DNA of 64,000 nucleotides from Luteimonas arsenica (GTDB taxonomy: Bacteria > Pseudomonadota > Gammaproteobacteria > Xanthomonadales > Xanthomonadaceae), in the NCBI RefSeq assembly GCF_004352825.1, contig NZ_SJRW01000001.1, forward strand, positions 1,550,001 to 1,614,000. Reading direction: 5' to 3'. Positions 17,099-30,535 of this stretch are shown here, in pieces. The notes below the pieces were generated by a model. It saw only the letters and a program-made list of their open reading frames with translations, had not been told where the DNA came from and searched no databases. Positions within the stretch are counted from its first letter, which is position 1. Every line of letters starts with the position of its first letter. The position numbers were made by a program, and so were the translations under genes.

Positions 17099-20000
17099 TC
17101 AGCCGGCGCTCGCCAGCTGCGCCAGGCGACGCACCGCCACCGACGCGGTCGGGTAGTCGAGCGTCTTCTGCGCGGCCAGTTCCGCCAGCATGCCCAGGGT
17201 GAACTTCAGCGCCGGATCGTCACGACCGATCCACTGCGCGACCTTGGCATCTGCGTCGCGACCCGGCATCGACAGCACCTGGGCGACCAGGGCGCGGTGC
17301 TGGGTGGCGAGTTCGTCGCGCAGCGCGCCGTGGGCAACGGCGTGCCAGCGGCCGTCGACGGTCAGCGCGTCGATCTGCTGGACCAGCCACGGCAGGTTGA
17401 GCGCGTCGGCCAGGCGGAAGTACACGCGCGCCACCTCGACCGGCTTGCGCTTGCGCTCGCGCGACAGCTCGATGATGTCGGGGCTGGGCTCCAGGTAGGG
17501 CAACGCGGCCAGCTGGCCGGCGAGCCCGGCCGGCACGCCCTTGGCGCGCCAGTCGGCCAGCGACTGCTCGTAGGCCGGGCGCTGCGCCGCGGTGAGGATG
17601 TCCTCGCCCGCGTACACCGCCTGGAAGCCGTCGTGGTAGCGCTCGACCGCGCTGGTGATGGTGGGCAGCGCACCCGGACGCGCCAGCAGCCAGCGGGTGA
17701 AGGAACGCTGCAGCGCCCAGATCACCTGCAGGGCGTCGATCTGCACCGACTCGGCCACCTTGCCGTCGAGTGCGTCGATCTGCGCCCACAGCGAACGCGC
17801 CTCGATGGTCTCGCGGGTCACCGTGAACGCCTTGGCGACCTCGGCCGGCGTGCGCCCGCTGTCTTCCTGCATGCGCAGCAGGAAGGTCGCGCCCATGCGG
17901 TTGATGGTCGAATTGGTTACCGCCGTGGCGATGATCTCGCGCTTCAGGCGGTGCTGCTCCATGGCCTTGGCGTACTTCGCCTGCAGCGGCTGCGGGAAGT
18001 AGCGCTGCAGCTCGCGCGAGAGGTACGGATCCTCCGGGATGTCGGAGTTGAGCAGCTGCTCGAAGGCCACCAGCTTGGAGTACGACAGCAGCACCGACAG
18101 CTCGGGCCGGGTCAGGCCCTGGTTGCGCGACTTGCGCTCGGCGATCTCCGCGTCGCTGGGCAGGAACTCGATCTGGCGGTCGAGCAGGCCCTGCGATTCC
18201 AGGGTGCGGATGAAGTGCTGTTTCGAGCCCAGGCGCGGCACGCTCATCCGCTCCATCAGGCTCAGCGCCTGGTTCTGGCGGTAGTTGTCGTTGAGCACCA
18301 GGCCTGCGACCTCGTCGGTCATCGCCTTGAGCAGCTTGTTGCGGTCGGCCAGCTTCAGCTTGCCCGCCTGCACCTGCGAATTGAGCAGGATCTTGATGTT
18401 CACCTCGTGGTCGGAGGTGTCCACGCCGGCCGAGTTGTCGATGAAGTCGGTGTTGAGCAGGACGCCGGCCTGGGCGGCCTCGATGCGGCCCCGCTGGGTC
18501 ATGCCCAGGTTGCCGCCCTCGCCCACCACGCGGCAGCGCAGTTCGCCGCCGTTGATGCGGATGGCGTTGTTGGCACGGTCGCCGACGTCGGCGTGGGTTT
18601 CGCCCGCGCCCTTGACGTAGGTGCCGATGCCGCCGTTCCAGAGCAGGTCGACCGGAGCCTTCAGCACCGCGGTCATCAGCTCGTTCGGGCTCATCGCGGT
18701 GACGCCGTCGGCGATGCCCAGTGCCTCGCGCATCTCCGGCGACACCGGGATCGACTTCGCGCTGCGCGGGAACACGCCGCCACCCTTGCTGATCAGCGAC
18801 TTGTCGTAGTCGTCCCAGCTCGAGCGCGGGAGCTTGAACATGCGCTCGCGCTCCTTGTACGAGCGCGCCGAATCCGGGTTCGGGTCGACGAAGATGTGGC
18901 GGTGGTCCATGGCCGCGACCAGGCGGATGTGCTTCGACAGCAGCATGCCGTTGCCGAAGACGTCGCCGGACATGTCGCCGACGCCGACCGCGGTGAAGTC
19001 CTGCGTCTGGCTGTCATGGCCGAGCGCGCGGAAGTGGCGCTTGACCGACTCCCAGGCGCCGCGCGCGGTGATGCCCATGCCCTTGTGGTCGTAGCCGACC
19101 GAGCCGCCGGAGGCGAAGGCGTCGTCGAGCCAGTAGCCGTAGTCGCGGGCGATGCCGTTGGCGATGTCGGAGAAGGTCGCGGTGCCTTTGTCGGCGGCCA
19201 CCACCATGTAGGGATCGGGATCATCGTGGCGCACGACGTTCGCCGGCGGCAGCACCTTGCCGTCCACCGTCAGGTTGTCGGTGACGTCGAGCAGGCCGCT
19301 GATGAAGCGCTTGTAGCAGGCCACGCCCTCGGCCTGGACCGCGTCGCGGTCGCCGCCCACCGGCGGGCGCTTGACGATGAAGCCGCCCTTGGAACCAACC
19401 GGCACGATCACCGTGTTCTTCACCATCTGCGCCTTGACCAGGCCCAGCACCTCGGTGCGGAAGTCCTCGCGGCGGTCGGACCAGCGCAGGCCGCCGCGCG
19501 CCACCGGGCCGAAGCGCAGGTGGATGCCTTCCACGCGCGGGCCGTAGACGAAGATCTCGCGATAGGGACGCGGCTTGGGCAGGTCCGGCACCGCCGCGGA
19601 GTCGAACTTGAAGGCGATATAGTCCTTGGCCGCGCCCGCGGCGTCGACCTGGTAGAAGTTGGTGCGCAGGGTGGCGTCCATCACGTCGACGTAGCTGCGC
19701 AGGATGCGGTCCTCGTCGAGGCTGGCGACGCCTTCCAGCATGTCCTTGATCGCGGCGTGGGCGGCGCGGATCGCCGCCTCCCTGCCCTTGTCGGCGGCAG
19801 GGTCGAAGCGCGCCTCGAACAGTTCGACCAGCTTGGCGGCCAGCGCCGGGTTGCGAACCAGGGTTTCCTCGACGTAGCTCTGCGAAAACGGCACGCCGAC
19901 CTGGAGCAGGTACTTACAGTAGCCGCGCAGCATCGCCACCTGGCGCCAGCCCAGGCCGGCGACGGCCACCAGGCGGTTGAAGCCGTCGTTCTCGGCGTCG

Positions 20001-21979
20001 CCGTGCCAGATGCGCGCGAAGGCCTCCTCGAACTTCGCGGCGTCGGGCTCGATGCCTCCGCCCACCTCGACCTCGAAGTCCTGGATGTAGGCGACGCGTG
20101 AGCCGGACGCACCCTGCCCGACCAGGCGGTGCGGATGCTCGGCGATCACGCGCAGGCCCATGTTCTCCATCATCGGCAGCACGTCCGAAAGCGGCACGTC
20201 ATGGTCCACGCGGTACAGCTTCAGGCGCAGCGCGCCCTCGCCAGGCTGGTCGAGCGCGGCGCGTTGCAGGTTCAGGCGCAGGTCGTCGGCACCGGCCAGC
20301 GCGTCGAGGTGCTCGACATCGCCTGCAGCCACGGCCGGCGTCGCGCGTTCGATGTACTGCACCGGCAGGGCGCGGCCCCAGCCGGAGGCCAGGGCCAGGC
20401 CGCGGGCCTCGCCGTGGGTGGCGATCAGGGCCTCGCGCAGGTCGTCCTGCCAGTTGCGCACGATGGCGGCGAGTTCGGCCTGCAGCGAGCCCTCGTCGAC
20501 CTCGACCGCCTCGCCGGTGCGCGGACGCACCAGCATGTGCAGCTGCGCCAGCGGCGATTCGCCCAGGGTGACGTTGGTGTCGACGTGGTCGGCGCCCAGC
20601 GCCTCCTTGAGCATCGCCTCCACGCGCAGGCGGACCTCGGTGTTGTAGCGGTCGCGCGGGACGTAGGCCAGCACCGAATAGAAGCGGCCGTAGTGGTCGG
20701 GGCGCAGGAACAGGCGGCTGCGCACGCGCTCCTGCAGGCCGAGGATACCGCTGGCCACGCGCTGGAGCTCACTGCTGGACGCCTGGAACAGCTCGTCGCG
20801 CGGCAGGGTCTCGAGGATGTGCTTGAGCGCCTTGCCACTGTGGCCGGTGTCGGCCAGGCCCGAAGCGCCCATCACCTGTTCGTGGCGCTCGCGCACGATC
20901 GGGATATCCCAGGGGCGGCGGTTGTAGGCGCCGGAGGTGTAGAGGCCGAGGAAGCGCTTCTCGCTGATCGCCTTGGCGCCGGCCCGGTCGAAGCCGAGCA
21001 CGCCGATGTAGTCCATGTAGCCCGGGCGGTGGATCGAGGAGCGGGCGTTGGTCTTGGTCAGGATCAGCGGCTCGATGCCACGCTCGGCGCGCTGCGCGCC
21101 CACCGTGCTCAACAGGCGCGGCTTGCCGACGTCACGGCCGCGGAGCAGGCCCAGGCCGCTGCCATCGACGGCCTGCAGGACTTCGTCGCGGCCCTTCTTC
21201 ACCACCTCGTATTCGCGGTAGCCGAAGAAGGTGAAATGGTTGTCGGCGGCCCAGCGCAGGAAGGCCTGGATTTCGGCACGCTCGTCGTCGGAGACCGGCA
21301 GCGGACCGCTGCCGAGGCCGTCGGCCACCTGCTCCATGCGCGTGCGCATCTCCTTCCAGTCCTCCACGATCGCGCGCACGTCCTCGAGCACGCCGCGCAC
21401 GGCCGCCTCGACCCGCGCGCAGCCTTCCGGCGACTGGCGGTCGATCTCCAGGTGCATCAGCGATTCGGGACTGCCGCTACCCACGCCCGTCAGCTTGCCC
21501 GCGCGGTCGCGGTCGAGTGCCACCACCGGATGGCCGAGCACGTGCACGCCGACCCCGAGCTCGGCCAGCGCCATCGTCACCGAGTCGACCAGGAACGGCA
21601 TGTCGTCGTTGGCGATCTGCAGCACCGTGTGCTGGGTCTCCCAGCCGTGGCTGGCGCGCGTCGGATTGAACAGGCGTACGCTGGCCGAACCCGGCTTGCG
21701 CTTGCCGATGAAGGCCAGGAAGTCAGCCGCCAGCGCGGCCCAGCCGTCGGCCTCGTGCAGGCCGACCTCGTCGTCGCCCATGCGCTGGTAGAAGGCGGCG
21801 GCGAAGGCGGTGGCATCGTCGCCACCCGCCTTGCCCACGCGCTTGCGGACCGCGGCCAGGACCGGGTCCAGCAGCTTGCTGTCGCGCGCGGCGACGCGGC
21901 GTTCGCCGGCCTTGGCGACCTCCTTGGCGGTATTGGCGGTGGTCGTGCGGGCAGGCGCCTTCTTGCGAGCAGTACTCAT
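17099..21979 (-). CDS. gdhB: NAD-specific glutamate dehydrogenase, large (GDH2/L_180 type)
   Basis: Very large NAD-dependent enzyme that oxidatively deaminates glutamate to 2-oxoglutarate, feeding the TCA cycle. The 1626-residue protein has the long N-terminal ACT-like/regulatory region of the L_180 class. The catalytic dehydrogenase core lies around residues 790-1250 (LRWSDRREDFRTEVLGLVK, VPVGSKGGFIVK, DMSGDVFGNGML, NGGIGTYVK), followed by a C-terminal helical extension. The ATG at 21979 was chosen (MSTARKKAPARTTT); 15 further residues upstream are unlike the family. It stands alone; nadK follows after a short gap. Confidence 0.96.
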   Translation of the reverse strand: MSTARKKAPARTTTANTAKEVAKAGERRVAARDSKLLDPVLAAVRKRVGKAGGDDATAFAAAFYQRMGDDEVGLHEADGWAALAADFLAFIGKRKPGSASVRLFNPTRASHGWETQHTVLQIANDDMPFLVDSVTMALAELGVGVHVLGHPVVALDRDRAGKLTGVGSGSPESLMHLEIDRQSPEGCARVEAAVRGVLEDVRAIVEDWKEMRTRMEQVADGLGSGPLPVSDDERAEIQAFLRWAADNHFTFFGYREYEVVKKGRDEVLQAVDGSGLGLLRGRDVGKPRLLSTVGAQRAERGIEPLILTKTNARSSIHRPGYMDYIGVLGFDRAGAKAISEKRFLGLYTSGAYNRRPWDIPIVRERHEQVMGASGLADTGHSGKALKHILETLPRDELFQASSSELQRVASGILGLQERVRSRLFLRPDHYGRFYSVLAYVPRDRYNTEVRLRVEAMLKEALGADHVDTNVTLGESPLAQLHMLVRPRTGEAVEVDEGSLQAELAAIVRNWQDDLREALIATHGEARGLALASGWGRALPVQYIERATPAVAAGDVEHLDALAGADDLRLNLQRAALDQPGEGALRLKLYRVDHDVPLSDVLPMMENMGLRVIAEHPHRLVGQGASGSRVAYIQDFEVEVGGGIEPDAAKFEEAFARIWHGDAENDGFNRLVAVAGLGWRQVAMLRGYCKYLLQVGVPFSQSYVEETLVRNPALAAKLVELFEARFDPAADKGREAAIRAAHAAIKDMLEGVASLDEDRILRSYVDVMDATLRTNFYQVDAAGAAKDYIAFKFDSAAVPDLPKPRPYREIFVYGPRVEGIHLRFGPVARGGLRWSDRREDFRTEVLGLVKAQMVKNTVIVPVGSKGGFIVKRPPVGGDRDAVQAEGVACYKRFISGLLDVTDNLTVDGKVLPPANVVRHDDPDPYMVVAADKGTATFSDIANGIARDYGYWLDDAFASGGSVGYDHKGMGITARGAWESVKRHFRALGHDSQTQDFTAVGVGDMSGDVFGNGMLLSKHIRLVAAMDHRHIFVDPNPDSARSYKERERMFKLPRSSWDDYDKSLISKGGGVFPRSAKSIPVSPEMREALGIADGVTAMSPNELMTAVLKAPVDLLWNGGIGTYVKGAGETHADVGDRANNAIRINGGELRCRVVGEGGNLGMTQRGRIEAAQAGVLLNTDFIDNSAGVDTSDHEVNIKILLNSQVQAGKLKLADRNKLLKAMTDEVAGLVLNDNYRQNQALSLMERMSVPRLGSKQHFIRTLESQGLLDRQIEFLPSDAEIAERKSRNQGLTRPELSVLLSYSKLVAFEQLLNSDIPEDPYLSRELQRYFPQPLQAKYAKAMEQHRLKREIIATAVTNSTINRMGATFLLRMQEDSGRTPAEVAKAFTVTRETIEARSLWAQIDALDGKVAESVQIDALQVIWALQRSFTRWLLARPGALPTITSAVERYHDGFQAVYAGEDILTAAQRPAYEQSLADWRAKGVPAGLAGQLAALPYLEPSPDIIELSRERKRKPVEVARVYFRLADALNLPWLVQQIDALTVDGRWHAVAHGALRDELATQHRALVAQVLSMPGRDADAKVAQWIGRDDPALKFTLGMLAELAAQKTLDYPTASVAVRRLAQLASAG

Positions 21980-22140
21980 GTCGGTTTCCGGATGCAATGA
22001 GGCCCGCGCACAGGCACGGGCCAAGGGGTCGTTGTCTTCAGGAACAGGGAACCGCGGTCGTGCCGTCTTCCGGGATCGGGATCGGCGCGGGACGCGGGCA
22101 ATGGCAGGTGGACGGCACGGGCTGCACGGTCGTGGGAACG

Positions 22141-23289
<1,149 letters not shown>

Positions 23290-23429
23290 GCGCTGCTCCT
23301 GGTCGCGCCGCGCCCATGCGCGGCTGCTCGGGTCAAGACCGCCATTCTAGCCCGCCGGCCGCCGCGTATCGACAGGCCACCCGGCGGAACGCGGCCCGCC
23401 GCGGCACCGCGCCGCATCCTTCGCTGGCC

Positions 23430-23458
23430 TTGACCCGACGCCAAACCCGTTCGACAAT
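23430..23458 (+). promoter_or_regulatory. Sigma-70-type promoter for ArsR-methyltransferase/metH
   Basis: A TTGACC -35 box at 23430-23435 and a GACAAT -10 box at 23453-23458 are separated by 17 bp. This would start transcription near 23465, inside the palindrome that follows. It is the only good promoter seen before the methionine genes. Confidence 0.6.
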
Positions 23459-23460
23459 GC

Positions 23461-23477
23461 ATCGCTATATCGCGATA
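23461..23477. promoter_or_regulatory. Candidate operator palindrome at the transcription start
   Basis: A 16-bp near-palindrome (23461-23476, 14 of 16 positions symmetric) contains the perfect 10-bp palindrome TATCGCGATA (23468-23477). It overlaps the predicted transcription start and lies just before the AGGAAG ribosome-binding site of the ArsR-type gene. Its position suits autorepression. Confidence 0.55.
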
Positions 23478-23488
23478 GGAAGATATAT

Positions 23489-24418
23489 ATGGATCTCGAA
23501 GCCTGGTCCAGCCACCTCAAGGTGCTGGCGGATGCCACCCGGGTCCGGCTGCTGGCCCTGCTGGACGGCGAGGAGCTGACGGTCGCCGAGCTCTCGGCGA
23601 TCACCCGCCTCGCCCAACCCCGCGTCTCCACCCATCTCGCGCGCCTCAAGGAGGCGGGCCTGGTGCGCGACCGCCGCGCCGGCGTCTCGGCCTACTACCG
23701 CTTCGACGAGGACCGCCTGGACCCGGCGCAGCGCGCATTGTGGCAGACGCTGCGCGAGGGCAGCGACGATCCCCTGCTCCGCCAGGATGCCGAGCGCGTG
23801 GCCGGCGTGCTGGCGATGCGCGCCGCCGACCAGAACTGGGCCGATTCGGTGGCCGGCGACATGGAGCGCCATTACTCCCCCGGCCGCACCTGGGAAGCGA
23901 TGGCGCGCTCCGCCCTGCCCCTGCTCGAGACCGGCGACGTGCTCGACATCGCGTCCGGCGACGGCGTACTGGCCGAGCTCCTGGCACCGCATGCACAGCG
24001 CTACGTCTGCATCGATACCAGTCCACGCGTGGTCGCCGCCGCCCAGGAGCGCCTGAAGCGCTACCGCAACGTGGAAGTGCGCGAGGCCGACATGCATGCC
24101 CTGCCCTTCGACGACGCCAGCTTCGACCTGGTGGTGCTGATGCACGCGCTGACCTATGCCGGCAAGCCCGCGGCCGCCGTGGCCGAGGCCGCCCGCGTGC
24201 TGCGCCCCGGCGGCCGCCTGCTGCTGGTCAGCCTGGCGCGCCACGGCCACCAGAGCGCGGTCGAAGCCTTCGGCCACATCAACCTCGGCTTCACCGAGAA
24301 GGAGCTGCGCCGCTTCGTCGACAAGGCCGGCCTGGCGCTGCAGTCCTGCGAGACGGTCACGCGCGAGAAGCGTCCGCCGCACTTCGAAGTCATCTCCCTG
24401 ATCGCAGGCAGGCCGTGA
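23489..24418 (+). CDS. ArsR-type regulator fused to SAM-dependent methyltransferase
   Basis: A 309-residue two-domain protein. Residues 1-90 form an ArsR-like winged helix ([20 protein letters not shown], then the recognition helix [19 protein letters not shown]). There is no obvious metal-binding cysteine cluster. Residues 130-309 form a class I methyltransferase with motif [11 protein letters not shown] (151-160). It overlaps metH part 1 (GTGA). ArsR-family SahR proteins are described as S-adenosylhomocysteine-responsive regulators of methionine-cycle genes. By context and the operator, this is probably such a regulator, with the methyltransferase domain acting as SAM/SAH sensor or enzyme. 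Confidence 0.85.
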   Translation: MDLEAWSSHLKVLADATRVRLLALLDGEELTVAELSAITRLAQPRVSTHLARLKEAGLVRDRRAGVSAYYRFDEDRLDPAQRALWQTLREGSDDPLLRQDAERVAGVLAMRAADQNWADSVAGDMERHYSPGRTWEAMARSALPLLETGDVLDIASGDGVLAELLAPHAQRYVCIDTSPRVVAAAQERLKRYRNVEVREADMHALPFDDASFDLVVLMHALTYAGKPAAAVAEAARVLRPGGRLLLVSLARHGHQSAVEAFGHINLGFTEKELRRFVDKAGLALQSCETVTREKRPPHFEVISLIAGRP

Positions 24419-25488
24419 GCGCCCTGGCCTGGCTCGACCCCGACCGCGTCGCGCGGCTCGAAGCCGCGCTGGCCACCCGCATCCTGGTCATCGACGGCGC
24501 CATGGGCACGATGATCCAGCAGCACCGGCTGGAAGAAGCCGAGTACCGGGGCGAGCGCTTCGCCGCGGGCTTCGACAGCCTGCATCCAGGCGTCGGCACG
24601 GGCCATGACCTCAAGGGCAACAACGACCTGCTGAGCCTGACCCGCCCCGAGGTGATCGCCGCCATCCACGACGCCTACCTCGAGGCCGGCGCCGACATCC
24701 TCGAAACCAATACCTTCAATTCCACCGCGGTCAGCCAGGCCGACTACCACCTGCCCCACCTCGTTCGCGAACTGAACTTCGAAGGCGCGCGCCTGGCCCG
24801 TGCCGCCTGCAACGCCGCCGAGGCGGCCACGCCCGACCGCCCGCGCTTCGTCGCCGGCGTGATCGGCCCGACCAGCCGCACCGCTTCGATCAGCCCCGAC
24901 GTCAACGACCCGGGCTTCCGCAACACCAGCTTCGACGCCCTGCGCGAGGACTACCGCGTGGCCATCGACGGCCTCATCGACGGCGGCGCCGACATCCTGA
25001 TGGTCGAGACCATCTTCGACACCCTCAACGCCAAGGCCGCGCTCTACGCCATCGAGGAAGCCTTCGACGCCCGCGGCGGCCGCCTGCCGGTGATGATTTC
25101 CGGCACCATCACCGACGCCTCCGGCCGCACGCTGTCGGGCCAGACCGCCGAGGCCTTCTGGATCTCGGTCGCGCACGCGCGCCCGCTGTCGGTCGGCCTG
25201 AACTGCGCGCTGGGCGCGAAGGAGCTGCGCCCGCACGTCGAGACCCTGGCCCGCGTCGCCGGCTGCTTCGTCAGCGCCCATCCCAACGCCGGCTTGCCGA
25301 ATGCCTTCGCCGAATACGACGAGACCCCGGAAGAAATGGCCGGCATGCTCCACGAATTCGCCACCTCCGGCCTCCTCAACCTGGTCGGCGGCTGCTGCGG
25401 CACCACCCCGGCCCACATCCGCGCCATCGCCGACGCCGTCCGCGGCCTACCCCCGCGGTCGCTGGCTTCGCTGGAGGCTGCGGCGTGA
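24415..25488 (+). CDS. metH: Methionine synthase part 1: homocysteine-binding domain
   Basis: Zinc-dependent homocysteine methyltransferase domain of cobalamin-dependent methionine synthase, encoded as a separate 357-residue protein. The zinc cysteines are visible as Cys264 in GLNCALG and Cys327/Cys328 in GGCCGTT. The early DGAMGTMIQ motif is typical of MetH, not of stand-alone BhmT enzymes. It starts at GTG 24415, overlapping the regulator gene. The rest of methionine synthase follows after a 316-bp repeat-filled gap, so the two proteins presumably act together. Confidence 0.93.
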   Translation: MSALAWLDPDRVARLEAALATRILVIDGAMGTMIQQHRLEEAEYRGERFAAGFDSLHPGVGTGHDLKGNNDLLSLTRPEVIAAIHDAYLEAGADILETNTFNSTAVSQADYHLPHLVRELNFEGARLARAACNAAEAATPDRPRFVAGVIGPTSRTASISPDVNDPGFRNTSFDALREDYRVAIDGLIDGGADILMVETIFDTLNAKAALYAIEEAFDARGGRLPVMISGTITDASGRTLSGQTAEAFWISVAHARPLSVGLNCALGAKELRPHVETLARVAGCFVSAHPNAGLPNAFAEYDETPEEMAGMLHEFATSGLLNLVGGCCGTTPAHIRAIADAVRGLPPRSLASLEAAA

Positions 25489-25804
25489 GGGTGTTCTTGC
25501 CACGGATTTGCGCAGATGCGCCGCGGATTTTCACGGATGGAGCAAAAGCTTTTTCTAGCCACGGATCTGCGCGGATTACGCGGATTTGGCCGAGGCAAGA
25601 CTCGAAGATCTTCTTGATCATGGCTCCTGCGCGTCGTTGCCGGATTGGTACGCACCCACTTCCAGGGATTCAGCCTGATCCGCGTGATCCGCGCAGATCC
25701 GTGGCAAAAAAAGCTCTTCGCTCTTTCTGCCTCTCCCGCTCCATCCGTGTAGATCCGCGGCGCATCCGCGCTAATCCGTGGCAAAAAACCGGCGAGGCGC
25801 CCCG
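25489..25804. repeat. Nested CACGGAT-type hairpin repeats filling the gap between the metH genes
   Basis: This 316-bp gap carries no gene. An outer inverted pair (25497-25543 and 25738-25784) is complementary at 43 of 47 positions. An inner pair (25558-25585 and 25678-25705) is complementary at 27 of 28. Both begin GCCACGGAT and contain CGCGGAT units. The two could fold as one nested stem of about 290 nt. The AAAAGCTCTTCGC flank right of the inner arm is shared with the copy at 29715-29857. Short open frames here are translated repeat and were not called. Confidence 0.85.
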
Positions 25805-28504
<2,700 letters not shown>

Positions 28505-28517
28505 CCGCGCAGACACC

Positions 28518-29699
28518 ATGACCGGGGACAAGCGCACCGCAGCGGCGGCGGCACCGGTGGTGCGCCTGTCGAGCTTCTATTTCACCTACTACGCGGCCCT
28601 GGGCGCGTTCACGCCCTACTGGGCGATGCACCTGCAGTCGCGCGGCATGGGCATCGCCGCGATCAGCGTGATGATGAGCCTGTGGTACGCCACCCGCGTG
28701 GTCGCGCCCACGGCCTGGGCGACGCTCGCGGCCACCTCGCCGAAGCCGATCCGCTGGCTGCGCATCGGCTGCGTGCTGACGGTGGCAAGCTTCGCCTGCT
28801 TCCTGCCCGGACAGCCCGAGTGGACGCTGTTCGCGGCCATGGTCGCGTTCTGCTTCTTCTACAACGCGGTGATGCCGCAGTTCGAGGCGATCACGCTCGG
28901 CCACCTCGGCGCCAACGCCCACCGCTACGGCGCGATCCGGGTCTGGGGTTCGATCGGCTTCATCCTGGTGACCACCGGCTTCGGCTGGCTGATCGAGCGC
29001 CACGGCGCCGGCATCCTGCCCTGGGCGATGCTGCCGCTGTTCGTGCTGATGGCGGCGAGCGCCTTCGCCAACCGCGATGCCGGCCACGTCGGGCCGCGCG
29101 GCCCCGCGGGCGCCGGCTTCTGGAAGATCGTGCGCCAGCCGCGGGTCGCGGCCTTCCTGGTCGCCGCGTTCCTGGAACAGCTCTCCTTCGGCCCCTACTA
29201 CACCTTCTTCTCCGTCTACATGGACGGCCTGGGCTATGCGACCTCGACGCTCGGGCTGATGTGGACCGTGGGCGTGGTGTTCGAGGTCGCGGTGTTCTTC
29301 ACCATCGCCGGCTTCTTCCGCCGCTGGGACGCGAGCTGGCTGCTGCTGGGCTCGATGGCCAGCGCGGTGCTGCGCTGGTGGGCCACCGCGCTGTGGCCGG
29401 AAAGCATGCCGGTGATGCTGGTCGCCCAGGCCACCCACGCCCTGAGCTTCGCCGCCTTCTTCGCCGCCGCCATGCAGCTGCTCGCGAAGCACTTCCCCGG
29501 CCCCCTGAACGGCCATGCCCAGGGCCTGTTCTACGGCTTCTCCTCCGGCCTGGGCGGCGTCCTCGGCGCCCTGGTCGCCGGCCAGCTCTGGCCCTGGGGC
29601 GACGGCCACGTCGCCTTCCTCGCCGCCGGCTGCTTCGCCCTGCTCGGCTGCGTGATCACCTGGATCTGGGTCGTGCCGAGGACGCGGCGAGATGCCTGA
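28518..29699 (+). CDS. MFS transporter, HcaT/nucleoside-symporter-like
   Basis: A 393-residue integral membrane protein with about twelve hydrophobic segments and no signal peptide. It has FYFTYYAALGAFTPYWAMHL at the N-terminus, a YG.IRVWGSIGFI motif before the fifth segment, and a QATHALSFAAFFAAAMQL segment. These resemble the HcaT/3-phenylpropionate and nucleoside:H+ symporter branches of the MFS. The substrate cannot be told. It starts 13 nt after metH part 2, so it may be co-transcribed and could carry a methionine-pathway metabolite, but that is guesswork. Confidence 0.82.
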   Translation: MTGDKRTAAAAAPVVRLSSFYFTYYAALGAFTPYWAMHLQSRGMGIAAISVMMSLWYATRVVAPTAWATLAATSPKPIRWLRIGCVLTVASFACFLPGQPEWTLFAAMVAFCFFYNAVMPQFEAITLGHLGANAHRYGAIRVWGSIGFILVTTGFGWLIERHGAGILPWAMLPLFVLMAASAFANRDAGHVGPRGPAGAGFWKIVRQPRVAAFLVAAFLEQLSFGPYYTFFSVYMDGLGYATSTLGLMWTVGVVFEVAVFFTIAGFFRRWDASWLLLGSMASAVLRWWATALWPESMPVMLVAQATHALSFAAFFAAAMQLLAKHFPGPLNGHAQGLFYGFSSGLGGVLGALVAGQLWPWGDGHVAFLAAGCFALLGCVITWIWVVPRTRRDA

Positions 29700-29714
29700 A
29701 AAGCGAAAAGATTC

Positions 29715-29857
29715 TTGCCACGGATTCACACGGATTACGCGGATCTGGCCGAGGCGAGATTGACGTCAGAAAGCCATCTGAAAGAAGAGCAGGTGCAGGG
29801 CGTGATGCAGGCACTGGCCTCAACCAGATCCGCGTAATCCGCGTAAATCCGTGGCAA
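29715..29857. repeat. CACGGAT-type hairpin repeat between convergent genes
   Basis: Inverted 34-bp arms at 29715-29748 and 29824-29857 are complementary at 32 of 34 positions, separated by a 75-bp spacer. Arms start TTGCCACGGATT and contain ACGCGGATCTGG. The element fills the gap between the MFS transporter stop and the DUF2058 stop, where a bidirectional terminator could work, though T-runs are short. It is the same family as 8360-8500 and 25489-25804. Confidence 0.85.
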
Positions 29858-29869
29858 AAGCTCTTCGCC

Positions 29870-30529
29870 CTACCAGACGAGATCATCCGGAACCTGGTAC
29901 TTCGGGTCGGCGTAGGGGTCGTCTTCGGCCGGGGCGTTCGGGTCGACCCTGAGGGCGACGGCGGCGGGGAAGATGGCTTCGGCTTCGGCCAGGGTCGCGG
30001 CGGTGACCAGGAGGTAGCGGCCGTTGCGCTGGACCACGCCGAGTTCGCCGGCGTTGAGCGCGCGCAGCTGCTCTTCGGTGACGTGGATGCGCTTGATCTT
30101 GCCGCCATACTCGAAGTGGCGCACGTGCTCGGCGTCGGCGGCGTTCAGGCCCTTGCCTTCCAGCAGGGTGGCCAGTTTCGCCTGGGCTTCGCGGCGCAGG
30201 CGGGCCGCTTCCTGCTTTTCGCGCTCGACGCGGATGCGCTCGTCCTTCTCGCGCTGGGCGCGGATGGCATAGGCCTTGGCGAGATCGATGTCGCCGTCGG
30301 GTCGGGGACCGCGGCCGCCGGGGCCGCGGGCGCCCTTCGGCCCCTGCCCCTTCGCGCCCTGCCCGCCCCGGCGCGATCCCGCATCGGCAGGGCCGGGGCC
30401 TTTGCCGCGCGCGTCGGTCCGACCCTTGCCGCCCGGGCCGTCCTTGCGGCGCGGCCCCTTGGGCTTGTCGGCCACCGGCGCCGGCTTGAAGCCTAGGCCC
30501 AGCAGCTGGTCTCGCAGCGAATCGCTCAT
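29870..30529 (-). CDS. DUF2058 family protein (YaiL-like)
   Basis: A 219-residue cytoplasmic protein. It starts SDSLRDQLLGLGFK, as in the YaiL family. A long basic Gly/Pro/Lys/Arg low-complexity segment follows (about 20-75). A charged coiled-coil stretch comes next (about 85-125, REKDERIRVEREKQEAARLR), then the folded DUF2058 core (HFEYGGKIKRIHVTEEQ). The function is unknown; the basic tail suggests nucleic-acid or ribosome contact. Stop lies next to the hairpin repeat. slyX is immediately upstream on the same strand. Confidence 0.9.
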   Translation of the reverse strand: MSDSLRDQLLGLGFKPAPVADKPKGPRRKDGPGGKGRTDARGKGPGPADAGSRRGGQGAKGQGPKGARGPGGRGPRPDGDIDLAKAYAIRAQREKDERIRVEREKQEAARLRREAQAKLATLLEGKGLNAADAEHVRHFEYGGKIKRIHVTEEQLRALNAGELGVVQRNGRYLLVTAATLAEAEAIFPAAVALRVDPNAPAEDDPYADPKYQVPDDLVW

Positions 30530-30535
30530 GGTCGT

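Noticed and set aside
16289-20101. Long open frame (about 1270 codons) antisense to NAD-glutamate dehydrogenase
   Set aside because: It is a shadow of the real gene in high-GC codon usage; its product is low-complexity His/Arg/Asp/Val-rich with no recognisable motif.
25497-25784. CRISPR-like pattern of repeated units
   Set aside because: The units are inverted and unevenly spaced, with no direct repeat-spacer regularity and no cas genes.
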